This document shows, piece by piece, positions 36,273-44,605 of a DNA stretch of 47,534 bases (its first letter is position 1; the number at the start of each line of letters is the position of its first letter). The position numbers and the translations under genes are program-made. The DNA comes from Acidobacteriota bacterium (GTDB taxonomy: Bacteria > Acidobacteriota > Terriglobia > Terriglobales > Acidobacteriaceae). The notes below the pieces were generated by a model that did not search any database, was not told where the DNA came from, and was given only the letters and a program-made list of their open reading frames with translations. The stretch is taken from contig JABCZC010000037.1 in NCBI GenBank assembly GCA_013289875.1, positions 1 to 47,534 on the forward strand. The letters run 5' to 3'.

Positions 36273-39154
36273 TGCACCCAGTCTTTCTTCACACCCTTGC
36301 GCCGCCCCGCGTTCCGCTTCGGATCGCTTCCATTCCCGGTTAGGGCGGATGTCTCAACCGGCGCAACACTCGCCCGGCCCTGTGCCGACTCATAAAACCG
36401 GAGCAAAAACTCTCCCGTATGCGAACCCTTTACGCTGGCAATCTGCTCAGGAGTTCCCTCAGCCACAATCTGCCCGCCATCCTCGCCGCCTTCCGGCCCG
36501 AGGTCGATAATCCAATCCGCGTTCCGAACCACATCCAGATTGTGCTCGATGATAATCACTGTATTCCCCAGGTCCGTCAACCGGTGCAACACTTCCAGCA
36601 GCTTGCGCACATCGTCAAAGTGCAGCCCCGTCGTCGGCTCGTCCAGCAGATACAGCGTCCGTCCCGTCTGCCGCTTGCTCAACTCGCGCGCCAGCTTCAT
36701 CCGCTGCGCCTCGCCGCCTGAGAGCGTCGTCGCCGCCTGTCCCAGATGAATATAGCCCAGACCCACATCCACCAGCGTGTCCAGCCGCTGCCGTACCAGC
36801 GGAATATCTGCCAGCACCGGCAGCGCGTCCTCGATCGCCAGGTCCAGCACGTCCGCAATCGAATACCCGTTGAACTTCACCGCCAGGGTTTCCTGATTGT
36901 AACGGCGACCGTTACATACTTCGCACTGCACATAAACGTCTGGTAGAAAATTCATCTCGATGCGCCGCTGTCCGTCGCCCTGGCAGGCCTCGCAGCGTCC
37001 GCCGGCTACATTGAACGAGAAGCGACCTGCCTTGTATCCGCGCTCGCGCGACTCCGGCAGCATCGCGAACAGATCGCGGATCGCCGTGAACACACCCGTA
37101 TATGTTGCCGGATTCGACCGCGGCGTCCTCCCGATCGGCGACTGGTCGATCCGTATCGCCTTGTCGATATTCTCAAAGCCGCGAATCTGCTTGTACTCGC
37201 CCGGCTCCTCGCGAGATCCGTACAACTCCTTCGCCAGCGCGCGATACAGAATGTCGTTCACCAGCGTGCTCTTGCCCGAGCCCGACACGCCCGTCACTAC
37301 CGTCATTACGCCCAGCGGAAATTTTGCCGTCACATCGCGCAGGTTATGACTCTTTGCGCCTTCGACCGTGATCCACTTTCCGGTCAGCGCCCGCGGAGCT
37401 ATCCGGTGCAGAATCGCCTGCTCGCCTGACAAATATCGCCCCGTCAGCGACCCCGGCGCTTGCATGATTTCCTGCGGCGTCCCCTCCGCAACGACATGCC
37501 CGCCCAGCTTGCCCGCACCCGGCCCCAGGTCCAGCACATAGTCGGCATGCCGAATCGTCTCCTCGTCATGCTCCACTACCAGCACCGTGTTGCCCAGGTT
37601 GCGCAGCGACTCGAGCGCCGTCAGCAGCCGCTGATTGTCCCGCTGGTGCAGCCCGATCGACGGCTCATCCAACACATACAGTACGCCGCGCAGCCGCGAC
37701 CCGATTTGCGTCGCCAGCCTTATCCGCTGTCCCTCGCCGCCCGACAGCGTCGCCGCATTGCGATCGAGCGACAGATACCCGAGTCCCACAGCCGTCAGAA
37801 ATTCTAGCCGCTCCACAATCTCCCGTCGCAGCCGCTCCGCAATCAGCGCCTCGCGCGCCGAGAAGGGAATCGCTCGCCCCGCCGTCAGCGCGCGCCCCAG
37901 CGGCAGAGCCGTAAAGTCCGCAATCGACAGCCCGCCCACCTTCACCGCCAGCGATTCCGGCCTCAGCCTGCGCCCCTTGCACACCGGACACACCGACGCC
38001 GACATATAGTTCATCATCCAGTCGCGATACGTGTCCGACCGCGATTGCTCCAGCGCATCGCGCAGAAACGCCAGAATCCCGTGAAACCCCGTCCTCGGCG
38101 CCTCCGCCTTGGGCGGCCCGTAAAGCAATAGCTCCTGCTGTTTCTGCGGTAGCTTCTCAAAGGGCTTATCGAGGTCGATTTTGTACCGCTCCGCCGCCAG
38201 CTTGATCAGTTTCAGCAGATACTGCGACGCCGAACCCGGCCCCAGCGCCCCATCCAGCAGCGGCTTCGACCAGTCGTTAATAATCTTCGCCGGATCGAAG
38301 TCGTAAATACTCCCCAGCCCATGGCACTCTGGACAAGCTCCATACGCGCTGTTGAACGAGAAACTCCGCGGCTCCAGCTTCGGCACATCAAGCCCGCAGT
38401 CCGGACACGACATCGACGACGAATAAAGCTGCTCGTCGTGTTGAGAGGCCACCAGCACCAGCCCATTCGCCATCTGCAGCGCCTTCTGCACCGACGACTC
38501 CAGCGCCTTCTCGATCCCCGGCTTTAGCACCGCGCGATACACCACCGCCTCGATCGTGTGGTTCTTGCGCTTCTCCAGTTCAATCGGCTCGGCAAGGTCC
38601 CGCAACTCGCCATCTACGCGCGCGCGAAAGCCCTGCTGGTCCAGCTTGTCTAACAGATCTTTGAACTCGCCCTTGCGTCCGCGCACCACCGGCGCATAAA
38701 TCGTTACCCGCTCGCCCTGCCCCAGCGCCAAAATGCGCTCCATAATCTGCTCGGCAGACTGCCGCGAAATCTGCCGTCCGCAATTCGGACAATGCGGCAC
38801 CCCCACCGACGCATACAGCAGCCGCAGATAATCGTAGATCTCCGTGATCGTGCCCACCGTCGATCGCGGACTCCGGCTCGTCGTCTTCTGTTCGATTGAG
38901 ATCGCCGGACTTAGCCCCTCGATCGAATCCACATCCGGTCGCTCGATTTGATCTAAGAATTGGCGCGCGTATGCCGATAAGGTTTCTACATAGCGCCGCT
39001 GTCCCTCGGCATAAATCGTGTCAAAGGCCAGCGATGACTTGCCCGAACCCGAAAGGCCGGTGACCACCGTCAGCGTGTTGCGCGGAATCTGCACGTTGAT
39101 ATCGCGCAGATTGTGCTGCCGCGCACCCCGCACCGAGATGTGTGTGATAGACAT
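36269..39154 (-). CDS. uvrA: Excinuclease ABC subunit UvrA
   Basis: A 961-residue UvrA, the damage-recognition ATPase of nucleotide excision repair. The first Walker A GLSGSGKS is at 33-40 and the second ([14 protein letters not shown]) around residue 630. Two ABC signatures, [12 protein letters not shown] and [12 protein letters not shown], precede Walker B motifs ending in LDEPSIGLH and LDEPTTGLH. Zinc-binding Cys pairs are visible in [15 protein letters not shown] with CPECHG, and CEACQGDG with CEVCNGRRY. The C-terminal tail is basic and Ser/Gly-rich. Length is normal. The promoter region of about 250 bases shared with a small divergent gene contains inverted repeats. The CPBP protease gene overlaps its stop codon. 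Confidence 0.97.
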   Translation of the reverse strand: MSITHISVRGARQHNLRDINVQIPRNTLTVVTGLSGSGKSSLAFDTIYAEGQRRYVETLSAYARQFLDQIERPDVDSIEGLSPAISIEQKTTSRSPRSTVGTITEIYDYLRLLYASVGVPHCPNCGRQISRQSAEQIMERILALGQGERVTIYAPVVRGRKGEFKDLLDKLDQQGFRARVDGELRDLAEPIELEKRKNHTIEAVVYRAVLKPGIEKALESSVQKALQMANGLVLVASQHDEQLYSSSMSCPDCGLDVPKLEPRSFSFNSAYGACPECHGLGSIYDFDPAKIINDWSKPLLDGALGPGSASQYLLKLIKLAAERYKIDLDKPFEKLPQKQQELLLYGPPKAEAPRTGFHGILAFLRDALEQSRSDTYRDWMMNYMSASVCPVCKGRRLRPESLAVKVGGLSIADFTALPLGRALTAGRAIPFSAREALIAERLRREIVERLEFLTAVGLGYLSLDRNAATLSGGEGQRIRLATQIGSRLRGVLYVLDEPSIGLHQRDNQRLLTALESLRNLGNTVLVVEHDEETIRHADYVLDLGPGAGKLGGHVVAEGTPQEIMQAPGSLTGRYLSGEQAILHRIAPRALTGKWITVEGAKSHNLRDVTAKFPLGVMTVVTGVSGSGKSTLVNDILYRALAKELYGSREEPGEYKQIRGFENIDKAIRIDQSPIGRTPRSNPATYTGVFTAIRDLFAMLPESRERGYKAGRFSFNVAGGRCEACQGDGQRRIEMNFLPDVYVQCEVCNGRRYNQETLAVKFNGYSIADVLDLAIEDALPVLADIPLVRQRLDTLVDVGLGYIHLGQAATTLSGGEAQRMKLARELSKRQTGRTLYLLDEPTTGLHFDDVRKLLEVLHRLTDLGNTVIIIEHNLDVVRNADWIIDLGPEGGEDGGQIVAEGTPEQIASVKGSHTGEFLLRFYESAQGRASVAPVETSALTGNGSDPKRNAGRRKGVKKDWVQ

Positions 39155-39185
39155 GTGAATTTTCTTAGGAAGAATGCGCGACCGG

Positions 39186-39317
39186 TGGTATTCCGCTTGC
39201 GATCGTGTGATGGACCCAGTAATTACGTTGGTACCATTCCCCTCACTGGTATCTTATTCGTCAATAGAAACGAGGGTCAATGTACAGCTTATTTCTGTAA
39301 CAATGGCATCGTACATT
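39186..39317. promoter_or_regulatory. Inverted repeats in the uvrA upstream region
   Basis: TACCA and TGGTA form an inverted repeat with a ten-base spacer (39232-39251), extendable outward by an outer G/C match; another TGGTAT occurs near 39186. A second inverted repeat AATGTAC / GTACATT (39279-39285 and 39311-39317) has a 25-base spacer. These are candidate operators for uvrA or for the divergent small gene. I do not recognise a specific regulator consensus. Confidence 0.4.
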
Positions 39318-39410
39318 TTAAGCGCGTCCCTCAAGAACGCTTGCAAAGAGAAAACGCAGCAGAACAGAAGCACAATAGAATTCGACGGCAGGGCCAGAAA
39401 CGAAATCAGG

Positions 39411-39617
39411 ATGCAGGACGCAATCAATCTACTGATGTTAGCTTGTGCCAGCCTCGCAGCGCTGGCCTTCGGAGTTCTCCTGGCCTACGGCATCTGTCGC
39501 GTGGCCTTCGCTGCGATGCGTCTCCATGTCCGCTCCGTCGCTCTCGCTTCCCAGCCACAGTCCGAGTCCGACTCCCAGATCGAAGCCCAGATCGAAGCAC
39601 AAACCGCAAGCCTCTAA
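39411..39617 (+). CDS. Small single-pass membrane protein, unknown function
   Basis: A 68-residue protein from the ATG at 39411 (MQDAINLLMLACASLAALAF). Residues about 5-33 form one strong transmembrane helix; a basic segment RLHVRSVALAS follows and the tail is acidic/Gln-rich (SDSQIEAQIEAQ), so an N-out/C-in topology is likely. The frame is open upstream from 39174, but that part looks non-coding. The ribosome site is weak, which lowers confidence. It is divergent from uvrA and has no recognisable family that I can name. Confidence 0.55.
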   Translation: MQDAINLLMLACASLAALAFGVLLAYGICRVAFAAMRLHVRSVALASQPQSESDSQIEAQIEAQTASL

Positions 39618-39676
39618 ACGAGACAGCCGTCCTCTAGGTTAGTCGGCGATTTCTCTCCATCGCATATTTCTGAGGC

Positions 39677-40015
39677 CTACTCTTCCAGCCACGTCGTCTT
39701 AAACTCCGGATTCAGATGGATATCGATCTGTCGTAGGACTCCATCGCCGCTGTTGACGAATTTGTGCGGCTCACCCGCATGCACAACGAGAACATCCCCG
39801 GCGCGTGCCGCCCGCTCCTGACCGTTCACTGTCCACGTCGACTGGCCTTCAATGACATAAACCACTTCATCGTAGTCGTGCATGTGCAGCCGCGTTCCTC
39901 GACCGGGTTCTCCGTTTACCAGGAAAAACGAGACTGCGACGCCGCCGTGGTTCGCTCCCACAAAGTCGTACGACATTCCGACGAACGGCAACTCCGATTG
40001 ATGAACCGAGTGCAT
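39677..40015 (-). CDS. Small cupin-domain protein
   Basis: A 112-residue single-domain cupin. Motif 1 is visible as GRGTRLHMHDYDEVVYVIEG (metal ligands His, His, Glu) and motif 2 as AGDVLVVHAGEPHKFVNSGD with the final His ligand. The barrel probably binds a divalent metal. Members of this Cupin_2 class include small-molecule isomerases, dioxygenases and sensors; no specific function can be assigned. It stands alone, about 70 bases from the ArsR-type gene on the same strand. Confidence 0.87.
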   Translation of the reverse strand: MHSVHQSELPFVGMSYDFVGANHGGVAVSFFLVNGEPGRGTRLHMHDYDEVVYVIEGQSTWTVNGQERAARAGDVLVVHAGEPHKFVNSGDGVLRQIDIHLNPEFKTTWLEE

Positions 40016-40087
40016 GTGCTATTCGATTCTGAACCCCAGCTACATGATTCAGATACACGATTCAGCGGCCCTTCCCTCCCGCTCGCC

Positions 40088-40453
40088 TTACTTCTCATCT
40101 TCCGCCAGCAAATCACCCAGCCGGTCAAACCGCTTTTCCCAAAGCGAGCGTCGTGCGCCAATCCACTGCTCCGCCACCGACAGTCCCTTTGTCTCCATCT
40201 TGCATGTGCGCACCCTGCCAACTTTCGTCGTGTGCACCAGCCCGCTCTTTTCGAGTACTTGTACGTGTTGAACCACCGCCGCCAGGGTGACATTGAGTGG
40301 TTTGGCGAGACTCGATACCGAAACCGGGCCCTCGCTCACCCGTTCAAGAATCGTCCGCCGCGTGGCATCGCCCAGCGCATGAAAAACCCGATCTATGCTC
40401 GCTGCCTGGGCTGGCGAGCGCCCAGGCGTTCGCGGACCGCGGCTGCCGATCAT
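40088..40453 (-). CDS. ArsR-family winged-helix transcriptional regulator
   Basis: A 121-residue regulator from the ATG at 40453, which overlaps the stop of the SRPBCC gene (ATGA). The winged helix-turn-helix spans about 18-100: DRVFHALGDATRRTILERVS, VSSLAKPLNVTLAAVVQHVQ and the wing VHTTKVGRVRTCKM. There are no Cys pairs for metal sensing of the ArsR/SmtB kind; this is the metal-independent sub-group usually found next to SRPBCC (AHSA1) genes. It probably represses its own operon, whose upstream region contains several palindromes. Confidence 0.9.
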   Translation of the reverse strand: MIGSRGPRTPGRSPAQAASIDRVFHALGDATRRTILERVSEGPVSVSSLAKPLNVTLAAVVQHVQVLEKSGLVHTTKVGRVRTCKMETKGLSVAEQWIGARRSLWEKRFDRLGDLLAEDEK

Positions 40454-40917
40454 GCCAGCTCCTTTGCAAGACTTTCGAGAAGCAGCTGCCATCCTTCTTT
40501 GCGCATCTCGGGAGTATCCGCTCCCTCGAAGAACGCCGCTTGCTCCGTAAAAATGAGGGTCGTGCCCGCGCCCGCCGATAGCAGCTCAAATGTTGCGAGA
40601 GACGCCGAGAATCGCCTCTCGCCCATCGCCATCGTGTAGGCCAGCACAATCCGTGAGTCCGGCACGATGTCCTGATAGGTTGTCTCATTCGTACACACCA
40701 CCCCGCTGTACGGACCGCCCTTGATGCGAAAACTCGAGCGCTCCCGGCCACCCGCTCGAAAGTCCATCTCGAATTCGAGCGTCTCCGAGCCATCTTCCTC
40801 CCGGAACCAGCGTCGTTTCTTCACCGGATCGGCAAACGCCGCAAACACCCGCTGCGGCGTCGCGGGATAACTGCGTTCAATCTCAAACGTGCTGTGCGTT
40901 ACGGATCGTTCCGTCAT
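40450..40917 (-). CDS. SRPBCC (AHSA1-like) domain protein
   Basis: A 155-residue protein from the ATG at 40917, with AGGAG about seven bases upstream; the longer open frame lacks such a site. It shows the AHSA1/START-like fold pattern: FEIERSYPATPQRVFAAFAD, then a Trp-Phe pair (RRWFREED), a beta-grip core (FEMDFRAGGRERSSFRI), and a long C-terminal helix (RKEGWQLLLESLAKELA). The fold makes a hydrophobic ligand cavity; the ligand is unknown. It sits between a DHFR-like gene and an ArsR regulator, a cassette that recurs in many bacteria. Confidence 0.9.
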   Translation of the reverse strand: MTERSVTHSTFEIERSYPATPQRVFAAFADPVKKRRWFREEDGSETLEFEMDFRAGGRERSSFRIKGGPYSGVVCTNETTYQDIVPDSRIVLAYTMAMGERRFSASLATFELLSAGAGTTLIFTEQAAFFEGADTPEMRKEGWQLLLESLAKELA

Positions 40918-41052
40918 GATTATCTCCTTGATCTGAAACCCTTCAACTCGCGCATTTGCCGCCAACCGATACTTTGCACCTTGACATCCTGAGCGGAGCC
41001 TCTCGCAGTTCATCGCGAGAGGCGCAGTCCAAGGGTCTGTTTTGTTCGTAAA

Positions 41053-41619
41053 TCACGACGCTGGCTCATACACCAGATAGACACACCCGTTGCCAAAGGT
41101 CCGGCTCTTTGTCGGCTTCAAAGAGAACTTCTCCTTGATTCCCTCGAACATCGACCTCCCTTTACCCAAGGCAACGGGATTTACCACGACATGATACTCG
41201 TCGATCAGACCCTCATCCGCCAGCTGCGCAACCAGCGTGCCGCTGCCCAGAATCGTCATGCCGTCGCCGGGCTCTTCCTTCATCTTCCGCACCTCGGCTG
41301 CCATGTCGCCCCTCGCCAGCTGCGTGTTGCTCCATGAGACGTCGTTGAGCGTCTTCGAAAACACGACCTTCGGCAGCTTGTTCATCCGATCCGCGACTGC
41401 GGCATCGTGTTGCGCCGCCATTGGCGTCGGCCAGTATTGAATCATCAGCTCATAGGTTTTCCTGCCGAAAATCAGCGGACCATCCCCGCTCGCATTTTCC
41501 TCGACAAACGCATTCCATTCCGCGTCGTCCTTGCGTGTCTTGGCCCAGCTCATGCTGCCGTTTGCGTCCACGAAGTAACCATCCAGCGTGACGTGATTGA
41601 AAACGATTAATTTCCGCAT
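41053..41619 (-). CDS. Dihydrofolate-reductase-like (RibD C-terminal domain) protein
   Basis: A 188-residue protein of the RibD C-terminal/DHFR fold. Visible elements are MRKLIVFNHVTLDGYFVDAN at the start, LIFGRKTYELM, the NADPH-side glycine motif MTILGSGTLVAQL, and DEYHVVVNPVALGKGRSMF. It is probably an NADPH-dependent reductase of unknown substrate; housekeeping DHFR differs in the N-terminal region and this is not a folA. GGAG lies upstream of the ATG. It is the first gene of the cassette with the SRPBCC and ArsR genes. Confidence 0.9.
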   Translation of the reverse strand: MRKLIVFNHVTLDGYFVDANGSMSWAKTRKDDAEWNAFVEENASGDGPLIFGRKTYELMIQYWPTPMAAQHDAAVADRMNKLPKVVFSKTLNDVSWSNTQLARGDMAAEVRKMKEEPGDGMTILGSGTLVAQLADEGLIDEYHVVVNPVALGKGRSMFEGIKEKFSLKPTKSRTFGNGCVYLVYEPAS

Positions 41620-41661
41620 CTCTCATTCTCCTTTTCCGTTTCTCCCTGTGCTCGAAAACGT

Positions 41662-41743
41662 CTGCTTATCAAGCAACAGTAAAGTAGTTACTTGACTAAT
41701 ATCCTCCGAGGGCTGCTTATTGTCAAGTGAATACTTAAGTATT
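41662..41743 (-). promoter_or_regulatory. Putative operator cluster of the DHFR-like/SRPBCC/ArsR operon
   Basis: Several symmetric elements occur within 80 bases upstream of the operon: AAGTAGTTACTT (41682-41693), the inverted pair ACTTGAC / GTCAAGT (41690-41696 and 41722-41728), and a perfect 14-bp palindrome AATACTTAAGTATT (41730-41743). CTGCTTAT is also directly repeated at 41662 and 41713. The region is AT-rich compared with its surroundings. Autoregulation by the ArsR-type protein of the operon is the likely explanation. Confidence 0.6.
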
Positions 41744-41880
41744 TGTTCTCTGCCGCTGGGCCAGGCTGCCCCGGCGCCGTTCCCCGCATCTAAACGCCAG
41801 ATCTTGAGCAAGTTGAATCTGCACCGTCATAGAATGAACAAAGCCATGGAGCCGGGAGCCCGAATACAGGAGGAAGTTTT

Positions 41881-43563
41881 GTGACCCCGCGATGCGCGCC
41901 GGCAGCTGGTGACGTTATTCCGGAGCCGTCGGCCACCGGGCTCAACAGAATCTTCGGAACCGGCGAAATGGCCGACCTGACCCGCGCCTATGACTGGAGC
42001 CACACTCCGGTTGGCCCCATCGACGAGTGGCCGGAAGCGCTGCTCATCACCGTCAACACCTTGCTATGCTCGCGGCACCCCATGTTTCTGTGGTGGGGTA
42101 AAGAACTCGTCCAGTTCTACAACGACGCCTACCGCCCCAGCATTCGCGAGGACAAGCATCCGAGCGCCCTAGGACAACGGGGCAGAGAGTGCTGGCCGGA
42201 GGTATGGCCGATCATCGGACCGCAGATCGAGGCCGTGATGACGCGCGGCGAAGCGAGTTGGCACGAGAATCAGCTCGTACCAATCTATCGCAACGGCAAG
42301 CTGGAAGACGTGTACTGGACTTACGGCTATAGCCCGGTACGCGGCTCCACGGGAGAGATATCCGGCACTCTTGTCGTCTGCACTGAAACCACCGAAATCA
42401 TTCTGGCCAGGCACCAATCGCAGCTGGAGAGGGAACGGCTGGCCGACCTCTTCCAGCAGGCGCCGGCCTTCTTCGCCGTACTGCGCGGACCTGAGCATGT
42501 CTTCGAGATGGTCAATCCGCCCTACCAGGAACTGATTGGCCAGCGGCATCTGCTTGGCAAATCAGTGGGCGAAGCCGTGCCGGAAGCGGTGGAGCAGGGC
42601 TTCATCGCGCTGCTTGATGAGGTATATCGAACAGGGCAGCCCTATGTCGGACGCGGCACCCCCCTTCAATTGGCGCGCAGCGCTTCTCAGCCGCTTGAGG
42701 TGCGTTATCTCGACTTTGTCTACCAGCCGCGGCGCGAGCAGGACGGAACAGTCTGCGGAATCATCGTGCTCGGCGTAGACGTCACCGAAAGCAAGCGCGC
42801 TGAGCAGGTCCTCCTGCAATCCGAGAAATTAAACGCCGTAGGCCGTCTCGCCAGCTCCATAGCGCACGAAATCAATAACCCTCTGGAGGCAGTCACGAAT
42901 CTCCTCTATCTGGCGCAGCGAGCGGCTGTGAGTCCGACAGCTCAGCACTATCTTGAGGCGGCTGAAGTCGAACTCCAGCGCGTTTCGGCCATCGCGAACC
43001 AGACGCTCCGCTTCTACAGGCAATCTACGAATTCCAAGCCGGCCACTGCCCAGGAACTGATCGGCGGCACGCTGCCGCTCTATCAGGGTAGACTCACGAA
43101 CTCACGAGTCACGATCGAAAGACGTGATCGGACGAGCCGCCCCTTCACGTGCTTTGACGGAGAGATACGGCAGGTCCTGAGCAATCTCGTCGGCAACGCC
43201 ATCGACGCCATGAATCCAACCGGCGGCCGTCTCCTCATCCGCAGCCGCGAAGCCACCGATTGGGCCACGGGACGAAAAGGCATCGTTCTGACCGTTGCCG
43301 ATACCGGGCCAGGAATGTCCCCCTCCACGCTTAACAGGATATTTGAGCCATTCTTCACCACCAAAGACACCAGCGGCACCGGCCTGGGACTATGGATCAG
43401 CCGCGAAATCGTCGATCGCCACCGCGGAATCCTGAAGGTTAGGTCTTCGCAGTCCGCTCCTCGGTGCGGCACAGTGTTTGCACTCTTTCTGCCTTTTGAT
43501 CAGGAGGCCCAGGAAAACAGCGTGCAGTCGATTTCCGAAGAGATCGCGACAGCCCGGGAATGA
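41881..43563 (+). CDS. PAS-domain soluble sensor histidine kinase
   Basis: A 560-residue kinase from a GTG preceded by AGGAGGAA at ideal spacing. There are no membrane segments. A PAS-like domain lies at about 50-180 (FLWWGKELVQFYNDAYRPSI, GTLVVCTETTEI), a second at about 190-310 (FQQAPAFFAVLRGPEHVFEM, VLGVDVTESKRAE), then the dimerisation/phosphoacceptor helix with H in SSIAHEINNPLEAV, and the ATPase domain: N-box NLVGNAIDAM, DTGPGM, FEPFFTTKDTSGTGLGL. No receiver domain or response-regulator gene is attached. Its signal is unknown. It ends about 150 bases upstream of ku on the same strand, so a link with end joining is possible but unproven. Confidence 0.93.
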   Translation: MTPRCAPAAGDVIPEPSATGLNRIFGTGEMADLTRAYDWSHTPVGPIDEWPEALLITVNTLLCSRHPMFLWWGKELVQFYNDAYRPSIREDKHPSALGQRGRECWPEVWPIIGPQIEAVMTRGEASWHENQLVPIYRNGKLEDVYWTYGYSPVRGSTGEISGTLVVCTETTEIILARHQSQLERERLADLFQQAPAFFAVLRGPEHVFEMVNPPYQELIGQRHLLGKSVGEAVPEAVEQGFIALLDEVYRTGQPYVGRGTPLQLARSASQPLEVRYLDFVYQPRREQDGTVCGIIVLGVDVTESKRAEQVLLQSEKLNAVGRLASSIAHEINNPLEAVTNLLYLAQRAAVSPTAQHYLEAAEVELQRVSAIANQTLRFYRQSTNSKPATAQELIGGTLPLYQGRLTNSRVTIERRDRTSRPFTCFDGEIRQVLSNLVGNAIDAMNPTGGRLLIRSREATDWATGRKGIVLTVADTGPGMSPSTLNRIFEPFFTTKDTSGTGLGLWISREIVDRHRGILKVRSSQSAPRCGTVFALFLPFDQEAQENSVQSISEEIATARE

Positions 43564-43608
43564 TAGCCCCCACATGATCAGCTCCGTGCCTTCGCACCCA
43601 TCTGCAGC

Positions 43609-43624
43609 GTGTCAAATTTGACAC
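43609..43624 (+). promoter_or_regulatory. 16-bp perfect palindrome upstream of ku
   Basis: GTGTCAAATTTGACAC is its own reverse complement across all 16 bases. It lies about 90 bases before the ku start and contains TTGACA (43618-43623), which could be a -35 element; no good -10 is visible at 17 bases. With no loop and no T-run it looks like an operator rather than a terminator. The regulator is unknown. Confidence 0.55.
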
Positions 43625-43714
43625 TACCCCTGCATCTTTTCCTTGCACTCCCATCCTCAAATCCTTGAGAATGGACCCCTTGGCAGAAATTGCGTTCCCG
43701 GAGGCCTGCAAACG

Positions 43715-44596
43715 ATGCGCCCATACTGGTCCGGACAACTTCAGATTTCGCTCGTCTCTTTCGGCGTCAGCCTCTTCACCGCCACCGACTCGAAGAGCGA
43801 TATCCGCTTCCATCAGATCAGCCGCAGAACCGGCGAGCGGGTTCGCCACCAGAAAGTTTCCGCTGACGAAGGTCCGGTCGAAAACTCCGACATCGTCAAG
43901 GGCTACGAATACGCCAAGGGTCAGTACGTCACCATCGAGCCGGAAGAGATTGAGCATCTCCGCCTGCCCACGCGCAAAGCCATCGAAGTCTCCCAGTTCG
44001 TCGACGCCAAAGAACTCTCCCCCGAGTTCTTCGAGAAGCCTTACTTTGTCGCACCTTCCGACGACGTGCAGGCGGAAGCCTTCGCCGTAGTGCGCAAGGC
44101 TCTGCAGGAAACCGGCAAAGTCGCCCTAGGCAAAATCTCTTTCAGCGGACGCGAGCACATCATTGCCGTCGCTCCCTATTCCGACGACGATCTGCCCGGC
44201 TTAATGGCTTACACCCTGCGCTACGCCGATGAGCTGCGTAAGCCCGGCGAATTTTTCGGAAATATCAAGAAGGCCGCAGTCGACGAGGAGCAGCTCTCGC
44301 TCGCCGAGATGCTCATTAAGCGCAAAGCCGCAAAGTTCGATCCCGAGAAGTTCAAGGATCAGTACGAAGTTGCTCTCCGCGAGCTTGTCGAAGCCAAGGT
44401 CAAGCACGCGCCCATCCCGCAGGAAGAGCCTGCGCCCAAGTCCGCGAAAGTCATCAATCTCATGGACGCTCTTCGCAAGAGCATCGCCGACGGCCAGAAG
44501 CCTGCCGTGAAAAAACCCTCTCGATCCGCGCCGCCTGAGGAGGGAATCGCCCTCGTCAAGCCGCCCAAACCAACGAAACGCCGCAAATCTGCTTAA
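43715..44596 (+). CDS. ku: Non-homologous end-joining protein Ku
   Basis: A 293-residue bacterial Ku homodimer protein, which rings double-strand DNA ends and recruits LigD. The start at 43715 (MRPYWSGQLQISLVSFGV) is chosen because family homology begins there and GGAGG lies upstream. The Ku core shows ISLVSFGVSLFTAT, FHQISRRTGERVRHQKV, YEYAKGQYVTIEPEEI and LRYADELRKP. The C-terminal extension (about 245-293) is rich in Lys, Pro and Ala (KPPKPTKRRKSA), like the basic tail that other bacterial Ku proteins use for DNA and LigD contacts. ligD begins nine bases downstream, so the two form an operon. Confidence 0.96.
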   Translation: MRPYWSGQLQISLVSFGVSLFTATDSKSDIRFHQISRRTGERVRHQKVSADEGPVENSDIVKGYEYAKGQYVTIEPEEIEHLRLPTRKAIEVSQFVDAKELSPEFFEKPYFVAPSDDVQAEAFAVVRKALQETGKVALGKISFSGREHIIAVAPYSDDDLPGLMAYTLRYADELRKPGEFFGNIKKAAVDEEQLSLAEMLIKRKAAKFDPEKFKDQYEVALRELVEAKVKHAPIPQEEPAPKSAKVINLMDALRKSIADGQKPAVKKPSRSAPPEEGIALVKPPKPTKRRKSA

Positions 44597-44605
44597 CACA
44601 TATAC

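Noticed and set aside
39174..39410. N-terminal extension of the small membrane protein
   Set aside because: The upstream part has poor composition and covers the repeat-rich uvrA promoter region.
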